Part shown: one piece after another, positions 56,326-64,000 of the stretch | Numbering within the stretch: position 1 is the first letter of the stretch | Layout of the letters: every line of letters begins with the position of its first letter | Source: Amia ocellicauda | Lineage: Eukaryota; Chordata; Actinopteri; Amiiformes; Amiidae | DNA: 64,000 nt | Reading direction: 5' to 3' | Assembly (NCBI RefSeq): GCF_036373705.1 | Contig: NC_089864.1 | Coordinates: 678,501-742,500 of the forward strand | Program-made: the position numbers and the translations under genes | Notes under the pieces: generated by a model | Told to the model about the DNA's origin: nothing | The model's database searches: none | Seen by the model: only the letters and a program-made list of their open reading frames with translations

Positions 56326-58466
56326 GACGAGCCAGGAGAGGGTATGAGTACAACACATCAAGCTCAGACAACACTGGATGCCCGATTCAGTAAGATTGCA
56401 AATTCTGAGTATGTTTTGTTGGTGCATCTGTTGTGATGTGTATGGCAGAGTGCGAACTGCGCACATGCAGGGATTCCCCTTTGCCTGAAATTAAATAATC
56501 ATGTCAAATAGCGACAGTTCTGTGTGGTGAAATAAACTTCTTATGACTACAAACCGATAGTTCTTTCAGAAAAACAGGGTGATGGGTCATCGAACATGCA
56601 TAAAAATGTTCGTTTTTTAATGATTTTCATGACTTTTCTGATTTCCAGCAAAGCAGCTCCAGAGTCCGCACCCCGTGACATCATGGTGTATTTCTCAATC
56701 TCTGATTTCTGGTACATAGAATGAGTTGGACATTAAAAACTCACTCCACAGAATATGTTTCTACTTATAGAATAACCTGAGAAAGTATGGATTTTCTATG
56801 GAGTTCCCCTTTGAATTAAAACTGCTTTATTGTTTGCTTTTTTTGCGTACCATGGGAAGAAATCCTGTGGGCGCCCCTGTGCAGGACCACTGATCAAACT
56901 GTCAGTCAGCACACACTGGTGATGTCTCTCAGATGGTAACAGTGAAGGTGACAGAACATAGGCACACAGGCCCAACACCATTCGACTCAGGGACCACCGG
57001 GCAGCCGCTGCGGATCTGTGCTGAGAGTGAGGCTCTGATGTCACACAGCCTGGACCCAATCAGACACCTGAACCCAGTTCTCTCTATGTCATGTGTCAGA
57101 GGCTTCTTTATAGCAGATAATAAATATATCATTAAATATTAAGTGTGGGCTTGTGATTTGAGTGCCAGGTGGGTCATGGTCTGATTAGATCCGGGCCTGA
57201 TCAGCTATAGCTGCTGTCCCGTTATTAACGAGCCGGCCGGGTTACCTAAGGTCAGCTCAGAGTTTGTTCCTCATGAGAAACCCCCTGGACACCCACTCAG
57301 GACACCAGGTTCCACTTCTGCTGTCAGAGCTGAGCCACTGGCCACTTCCCCCCTGCAGCCGCACACACAATACCCTGACGAACACAAGACAACAACAGCA
57401 GAGAGAAATGTCTGAATCCGTCCCTGGCACGGGTCCACACAAGGACAGGACCGAGAGAGAGCCGCACAGAGAAGAGGAAGAGCGGAGGGGAAGAGAGACT
57501 GAGAGAGGTGTCTGTGTGAACTCAAGGCCCTGAGAACGAGCAACGCACACTGCGACCCCCAGGCTGTGCTGAGGCCTGGCCTGTGCCCTGCTGTCGTTGT
57601 CTCTGCTGTCACTGCTGTTGTTGTGTATTGAGTTGCCTGCTGTGCGTTGCTGTCGTTGTCTTTGCTGTTGTTGTGTGGATGTGTATTGAGTTGCCGCTGC
57701 TGAGCTGCAGAGAAGCCAGTCGTGGGCAGATTGTTGTGTTAAACTGCTATGAGTGTAACTGCATGGACACACACATAAGTCTCCTATCAAAGAAGATGAA
57801 AGTGTCAAACTATAACAAACTGACGCAGACTGCTGACTTGTGTCCCACTCTGAGCTCAGTCTACTCACTCAGTCAGTAAGGGGGCAGCAGTGGTGGGGAA
57901 GCCCAGGGGGGGGGGGGTGCAGGGTGTCAGCCAATCACAGAGCCAGCTGCTGCTGAGACGCCAGTAGCCGGGCAGAGTGACACTCTGACACACTGGGGTG
58001 CGAGCAGCGGAGCTTCATTCTGTGCTCTTGGCTGAGAGCACCCCTACAGGCTGGCCTCTGAACTGCAACACAATAAGAGTGCTCTCTGCCCAAGCAGGGC
58101 CAGGGCTGGGGACCTTCAGACTCACACTGCATTGTGGGTAATGGGATGATTAACGGGCTAACAAGCTCCTGCGGGCGTAGTGGGTTGGAAACCTGTATCT
58201 ATGGAAAAGTATGTATCTATGGAAAAGAAGAAAATTAGGCACCCTCTTATTTTTTTAACTTTTTTTAAACACAACAATTGTTTGCAACCACTTACAGTAG
58301 CAACTACTGATGCTATAGGTGGTACTGTAGGCAGATGGAGAAGCTAGACTTAGTGTTGCAGCAAGAGAGAACATCAGAAAAATAAACTGCGAAAGACCAA
58401 GCCATACGGTAATACTTGTCTGCTTCTCTTTTCTCATATCAGACACACTGTCTGAGGCCGGTAACA

Positions 58467-59081
58467 CAGACACCTGTCCATCAGCACCTGATTCACACCT
58501 GGAGCACACAGGGGTCTGACTCATTAAGACCTGCGCTCTGTTAAGTGCTTTATGCGCCTAATTAAATGATTGGCTGGATGAGTTTAACCCTTCCCTCTCC
58601 AGACTCCACAGTGTGTTGTGTGCAGTATTTAGAGTGACATCATAAAAATAAGAGGTGAAAATCTTCAATAAGCCTGAACTGAGAAAATCATCATTGGTAT
58701 CTGAGTATTTGAGTCCTCCTGCTGGAAGGAACACCAGAAGACACAAATGGAAATTGGGCTTCAAGGCATTCAAGACAGAAAACAGGAGACACTTCTTCAC
58801 ACAGAGAGGCGTCACAATCTGAACAAACTCCCCAGCGATTTGGCTGAAGAGACAATTTGGGAACATTTAAAATCAGACTGGATAGTTATTAGTTATTAAT
58901 GGACACCAAACGAGCAAGTTGGGGTGAATGGCCTTCTCTCAATTGGAAACTTTCTTATGTTCTTATGTTCTAAGGCACCCACCCCAGGGCTTAATGAGTT
59001 GATCGATGTCACTCCCAGGATCAGGAGTCAGATCCCTTTGTGCTCCAGGTGTGAATCAGGTACTGATGGAGAGGTGTCTGT
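58467..59081. repeat. 56-bp inverted repeat pair around a CR1 fragment
   Basis: 58467-58522 and 59025-59081 are complements with a few mismatches (shared core GCTCCAGGTGTGAATCAGG). The pair brackets the CR1 3' end at 58680-58972. Confidence 0.7.
58680..58972 (+). mobile_element. CR1 LINE 3' end fragment
   Basis: The sequence matches the 3' region of the LINE at 7948 on the opposite strand (AAATGGAAATTGGGCTTCAA, ACACTTCTTCACACAGAGAG) and ends in the same TTCTTATG tail at 58950-58968. Only the last 290 bases are present, as is usual for 5'-truncated LINE copies. 59085-59470 shows nothing else. Confidence 0.8.
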
Positions 59082-59471
59082 AACACCTGCAGGAGCTCAC
59101 TGGTCACTGATCTCTGGTCTCTGTGGGGAAAAGACGCTGAGCAGGGTGAGAGGAAAGGCTTGTGTGCAGAGAGGGATCGTGAGTGTGAATGTTAAAGTGT
59201 TGAAGCTCTACCTGCACTCCTGCACATGTCCTGATTGTCCTGCTTTCTCTCCCCGAGGTTCCTTGCCTCCCTGCGCAGTCAGCACAGCACTGCTGGGAGG
59301 AGATGGGAGCCCCGTGGGGGGGTTAAAACCAGCCGCAGTGAGAGGACAGCACACCAACCTGAGACTTACGAGGACATAGGGCTGCACATTCTCCACGGCT
59401 GTTTTTGTTTCACTCTTTCTTTGTTTTAGGATATATTATTGCCCTTCTACAGAAAGGCATCTTAGAATGAG

Positions 59472-59882
59472 TGTAGCGGCCCTAGGCCAGCTGTAGGACT
59501 GATTGTACAGTGCAGACCATGTCCTGCACTGTAAGGGTGCAGTGTCTCATAGTGAGGGCTGTGTTTCATACGTTGAAAATAAGGTGCAGCTTTGTTAATT
59601 GGGGTCAGGGTTAACATCACTTTATTTAAAAAAGAGAAAATACATACATTTTTAATTTAAGTACAACATTTACAGTACACACATATTGAAAACAAGCAAA
59701 AGAAAATGAAAACCCATGTATTCACAGCTCTGAGGGTGTGTGCACCGCCACAGAAGAGTCCAGTTTCAGTCTCTCCAGATTGCCCCTTCCTTTCAATTCC
59801 TCTGCCCTTGTATCCCCTCTCTGAGTCCCTCCCCACTGTCTTTCCCCTATTAACCCCTTATTAGGTGCAGTGCCACATTACA
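59472..59882 (-). mobile_element. 3' LTR of a second Ty3/gypsy element
   Basis: On the minus strand it begins TGTAATGTGGCAC and ends CTACA. The purine tract GCGGGGGACAG precedes it, and AATAAAGTG lies inside. It is contiguous with the integrase fragment at 60022-60558. Confidence 0.65.
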
Positions 59883-60021
59883 CTGTCCCCCGCAAAGCTT
59901 AATTCATCCCAAATGAGATTAAATTGTCACAACTATTTACACATCTTGTCTACACGTCACTGTCTATTACTGATATGTGTACTTATATATATATATTTTT
60001 TTACACATCAGTAGATGAGTC

Positions 60022-60558
60022 TCAGACAACAACAAATAGGACAGTCTTTATGGGCTCCGTGTGGGACCACAGTTCTGTCTGCAGTACCACAATGCCCTCA
60101 GAAGGATCCCAGCTCCAAGGTGAAATGGATGCTTTCCTCTTCTTCCTCCTCTTCTGGAGCAGTGTTCGGTGTACACTCTGGGGGGAGGTCACTGGGGACC
60201 GAACCATTATGTGCAGTAGCAGATCCTGGGGAACAGAGGCAAAAAGGGTGGGCAAATTGAGGGTTGAATCCTGCATTTCAGATTGGGGTCCATGGGTGTT
60301 GTTCTCCGCCACCTCCTTCAGCCGGTGTGGCACCAGTTGATCCTGATGCAGTACTACCCTCTGCCGCCTGCCTGGCATCTGCACCAAGTACACTATGTCA
60401 GATATCCTTTCGAGGACCATACACGGGCCCACCCAGGAACTGGTGAGTGTTGGGCACCTGCCTCTTCCCTTGCATGGCAAGTAAACCCACACCCTGTCAC
60501 CTGGCTCAAAATTAGTCTCTCGCATGCACGTCATACTGGCATTGAAGTTGGTGCACAT
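60022..60558 (-). pseudogene. Ty3/gypsy integrase C-terminal fragment
   Basis: The encoded FEPGDRVWVYLPCKGRGRCP, SWVGPCMVLERISDIVYLVQ and RRVVLHQDQLVPHR match the C-terminal GPF/Y-like region of gypsy integrases. The catalytic core is not present to the right, so the element is heavily truncated. 60620-61430 is AT-rich; no gene was recognised there. Confidence 0.75.
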
Positions 60559-61436
60559 ACTCCGGTCCTGGCTCTGTTATTGTCCTCATCAGGCGGCCAT
60601 ACAGCAATTGAATGTTTTTTCTAATAATTTGCAACCCTTATTATTATTATAATTAAATTTGGTTTTGATTAAGTGAGAAATCTTCTGTTACTCAGACCTC
60701 ACACAGCGCTCTAAGAAAGCTTTATATTTCAGGAGGCAGCATGCTCATATTTTTGTTCTTTTTGGTTGTCAGAAAAATGTATGGGTTAAGGGGAAATGTG
60801 CACACTGACCAAAAATTATGTAAATATTTTTTGTAGACCCTTGCTTTTTATAAGAAAGACAAATCAACAAAAACTTTGAAAGTCTGAATGTGTATTAGAT
60901 AGTCTCTAAAAAGTATTTACACTTACAGTACACGGGTACTGCATTTTTTGACAAGGTATTGTTTTCCTGCTTCGCTTGTTTTATGGTTTAAATGTTATGT
61001 GGGTGTTTTCAGATACGGCATTTCAGTTTTCAGTAAGACCAAACAACGCCAAGACTCGGTTGGCCTGATATTATTTGCTGTGGGGAAAAGAAATCTGATG
61101 ATTCCTGTAGTTTTTCTGCTCCCCAGGAAGTTTTGAATAAACTGAGAGCAGGCAGGCTGGAGTTTGACAAACGCCATGATTTGGTACGTTTTCAATTTTG
61201 CCTTTTTAAAAATAAAGATGCGCAAAACCCTCATTCTTGCTTAGCGTGCACTTTCCCTTGAAGCACAACTGACAAACGTTATCAATATGTAGAGAATTCA
61301 AATAATTATTATATATAAATTATTGTTCAAAATTAGATCAAATTCATGCAATGCAAGTCGAAAGTATTCAGTGTTTTAATATGAGACTAAAGTATGTGGT
61401 GGACACTATGCATGTCAAACCAAAATGTAATCTTAC

Positions 61437-61463
61437 CTTAACTGGTGGGCACTAACATGAGGC
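61437..61463 (-). CDS. Class II beta 2, tail exon
   Basis: The acceptor TATATTTCAG and donor GTAAGA (minus strand) enclose 27 bases encoding GLMLVPTS and TAA. No 3'UTR exon similar to that of the first gene was found to the left. Confidence 0.82.
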
Positions 61464-62509
61464 CTGAAATATAAACACAAAACAAACAAGTGAATCCTCC
61501 TCAGTCTCTTGAGATACATACAGTGTCTGTGAAACCATTACAGTATAAATTCCTGAATTACACCCCCTGCAATGAACATGCAGAATATGTGTACATGTCT
61601 CAATCTCTCAAACACTGCAGTATTAAGGCTGTTTGTGTGATAATGAAGGCTTTGTGAAACTTGTAAACAGGAGACAGAGTTAAGCTGGAGAACATTGACT
61701 TATTTCATATGAAACAATGTTATTCAGTGACTCATATATGTGTAATGAATCACTGAGTCATATGTTACATATGAATTGTGTGTCTGCCTCATTAGGTCCA
61801 CAATTCATCCTCAAAGCTGTGAGAGAGATTACCATGTTAACAGGCTCTCTGTACCTGTGGATTTCTTCTTCCAGTAGTACAGCCCTCCAGCCAGCGCCAT
61901 CACCAGCCCCAGGACCAGGCCGGACGCACCCATGATCACCTTGTTTCTCCTGGACTTGGACACTGAGTGGTCTGTGCAACACAGGGTGTAGACGTCAAAA
62001 ACTATTGCATCATTGCATTAAAACACAGTTAATTGGAGGGGTTTATCAGTTTCTTAACCACTAAAGGCCTCTGCTGGAGGGCAGGCTAGTTATAGCCCAG
62101 ACACGGCCGGTTTGACTCTGGGCTGGGACTATGTGGCATGGCTTGCCCTTGGGGTGGATTTGAATTTGCAGTGCTATCTTTTCTTTTCTTTTTAATAATA
62201 ATTTGGTTTGGTGATTAATAGTAAAGCAGTGAACCCTCACCTGCGTTGACCGGTTTCAAATCACAGAAAGTAAACTGTATGTGAAGCAAAGGTTCAATTG
62301 CCTGTCTTGAAGCACTACATCACATGATCTATGAAGAAGGGCTTTAATAGCTTATTCAGATGTATGATTTAATTCAGTTGTGAAGAATTTTTTTATTTTT
62401 CATAAAACAAATATGAAAAAATTTAAACAAATATTTCAGAGTAGTTCAAGAGGTTTCACTCATGTCATCACTACTGAACAGGGAAGCTCTAATTTACTTA
62501 TGTGGATCC

Positions 62510-62575
<66 letters not shown>

Positions 62576-62990
62576 TATTGGCAGACGCCCTTATCCAGGG
62601 CAACTTACAAAATATAAACGCAATCTTCTACTTAATTTCTAATATGGAAATGAAATAATATTGACTTGTATTCCTAACTGAACGTATATGGACGGTCTCA
62701 GGTGCTCTTACCCCAGTCCACCTCGATGGGGGTGGCGAGGCTGCTGTGCTGCACCCTGCAGGTGAATGTATCTCCAGACTGGGTGGGGGTCTCCAGGTAC
62801 ATGTGGACCTGGTAGGTCCAGTCTCCATTGGGAAGCAGCTCTGATGAGGTGATGCCCTTCACCTCCTCTCCGTTCCTCAGCCAGAGGACCACTATCCCCG
62901 GGGGGTAGAAGCCCACAGCATGACAGACCAGCAGGGTCGGGTGCGAGGAATCACTTGGTTTGGTGGACAAGACTTTTACTGCTGGAGGAA
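61437..62990 (-). CDS. Second MHC class II beta gene, 3' half (partial)
   Basis: Three phase 1 exons are seen in transcription order: 62990-62712 (beta-2), 61971-61855 (membrane segment) and 61463-61437 (tail, stop at 61438-61440). The beta-2 domain has LLVCHAVGFYP, LLPNGDWTYQVHMYLE and FTCRVQHSS, closer in pattern to tetrapod beta-2 domains than the DA-like gene at 37345. The membrane exon ([28 protein letters not shown]) and the GLMLVPTS tail are nearly the same as in the first gene. All splice sites are canonical and no stop or shift is present, so it may be functional. The beta-1 and signal exons are not found up to 64000 and should lie outside the window. The gene faces the first beta gene tail to tail. 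Confidence 0.88.
61855..61971 (-). CDS. Class II beta 2, connecting peptide and membrane exon
   Basis: The acceptor is TGTTGCACAG and the donor GTACAG. The 39 codons are one more than in the first gene, because of a Trp before the Lys triplet. Confidence 0.88.
62512..62625. repeat. ATT microsatellite plus SINE-like module
   Basis: About 21 ATT units are followed by TTGGCAGACGCCCTTATCC and GGGCAACTTACAAAATATAA. It is the fourth copy of this family in the window, about 90 bases from the beta-2 exon. Confidence 0.75.
62712..62990 (-). CDS. Class II beta 2, beta-2 Ig domain exon
   Basis: The acceptor is TTTCTGTAG and the donor GTAAGA. The 93 codons begin VPPAVKVLSTKPSDSS and hold the C1-set cysteine pair. 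Confidence 0.92.
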
Positions 62991-62999
62991 CTACAGAAA

Positions 63000-64000
63000 C
63001 ATCATCTCTTTATGATAACCACTGAACATTATCTCATCTCTTTAGTCTCTGTTTTTCTAGTCATGAGCTGATGATGATGTTTCACCCACCCCGAGAGAGA
63101 ATAGCATAGCCAGCAGCACCGATCAAGAGCTTTCTGATCTCGCTGCTGTAACAACTATAATGCCTGGAGGGGAGGTGACCATTAGGCCTGGGCCCTAAGC
63201 CGTGGACCCCCAGAGATTCATTTTCTTCTATAACTATTCTTGCATACATTTAATTTTCTCTCCTCCGTGCCTAATGGTGTATTTGTTTATTTTAAATCTG
63301 TCAAGCACTCTGTGGCTACCCTGCGAGAGGTGCTATACTAAATACAAGTTGATTGATTGATTGATTGATCTCTACTTTATGTGAAAATCTGATGAAGTGA
63401 AAATGTGTTGGGTGGTCAATAGCTGAAATGTTGATGAGGCATAGATTCTATAGGTTTGCAATATTTTTGATTGATTTGATTCTACTTCTCATGCGAAAAG
63501 AAGATTCCTAATACAACTTTGTTTTAAACACAATCACATGTCATTTTAACACAATAATGTGTTTTTCCCCACATTATTGTGTTGTGCTTTGGTGAGTTGA
63601 ACATGAAATTGTGTTGTCCTTAAATTTAACACATTAGTTCTCAGAGTGTGATAAACTGGAGAGGTTAACGCCTTATCATTTAGCAATATTTAACAGGATA
63701 ACATCAATCAGTTCAAATGTATTATAGCGCCCCGTATTGAAGAGTCTTGGCGCTGCACTATTTCTGTATTCCATCAATTAACGCTTCTCTAATGAAGTAT
63801 CCAATGGACGGGTGGTGTTAGTTCACCAGAGAATGTACACCTTTTTGTTTCTTGTTGTTTTGGTGGGGGGGTAGGGGGAAAAAACATCTCTCTCCCTTAA
63901 GAGGGGTCATCAAAAAAGTTTGGGAATCGCTGTTCTACCTTTAGACCCTGGTGTGAACTAGGATTGTTGTCCATAATGAAGTAACCTTGGCCAAACACAT
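63000..64000. other. Intron or flank of class II beta 2 with repeat fragments
   Basis: No beta-1 exon was found. 63300-63370 has GTGGCTACC, GGTGCTATACTAAATACAAG and a (TTGATTGA)n tail, which looks like a LINE or SINE 3' end. 63548-63583 is a 14-bp perfect hairpin (AACACAATAATGTG) with an 8-base loop inside a sequence rich in AACACA, possibly a small foldback element. Confidence 0.5.

Noticed and set aside
57040..57075. Inverted Y box (CCAATCAG) as a third class II promoter
   Set aside because: No X box lies at the fixed distance on that strand and no signal exon follows.
57257..57868. 203-codon open frame on the minus strand and overlapping frames on both strands
   Set aside because: Ser/Gln/Cys-rich low-complexity composition, no domain, no splice context, and GC-richer sequence that produces long frames by chance.
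63000..64000. Beta-1 exon of the second beta gene
   Set aside because: I looked for a FNKLEY-like or CKHN-like frame on the minus strand and found none; it is probably beyond the right edge.

Overview
The window is eukaryotic and comes from a ray-finned fish. It holds spliced MHC class II genes with GT-AG introns, and almost everything between their exons is fish-type transposable elements: Tc1/mariner, hAT, PIF/Harbinger, Ty3/gypsy LTRs, a CR1-type LINE, and ATT microsatellites fused to a SINE-like module. Introns are unusually long for class II genes. The abundance of CR1 suggests a non-teleost ray-finned fish or an early-branching teleost, but the species cannot be fixed from sequence alone.

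Layout. 1-3880: repeats and degenerate Tc1 copies. 3885-3929: X and Y boxes. 4091-23311: a complete MHC class II alpha gene on the + strand, with four coding exons (4091-13752) and a 3'UTR exon near 22615. Intron 3 contains a CR1 LINE inserted into a Tc1-like element. The last intron holds Harbinger, hAT, Tc1 and unclassified elements. 23340-37100: intergenic repeats, including a solo LTR inside a Tc1 (present twice), a gypsy remnant and an integrase-like pseudogene. 37240-37283: X and Y boxes. 37345-43240: a complete MHC class II beta gene (+). 43260-61400: intergenic, with an almost intact Tc1 transposon (one stop codon in its transposase), a hAT remnant, a foldback element, an LTR, a 1.6 kb minisatellite with higher-order structure, and a gypsy 3' end. 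61437-62990: the 3' half (beta-2, transmembrane and cytoplasmic exons) of a second, divergent class II beta gene on the - strand. Its beta-1 and signal exons must lie beyond the right edge.

The alpha and first beta genes encode the two chains of a cell-surface peptide-presenting heterodimer. Both carry the X-Y promoter layout bound by RFX, CREB and NF-Y and controlled by CIITA in vertebrates, which supports co-expression. The second beta gene is opposed to them and its beta-2 domain is of a different type. No tRNA, rRNA, CRISPR or operon-like structure was found, and no other host gene could be recognised.
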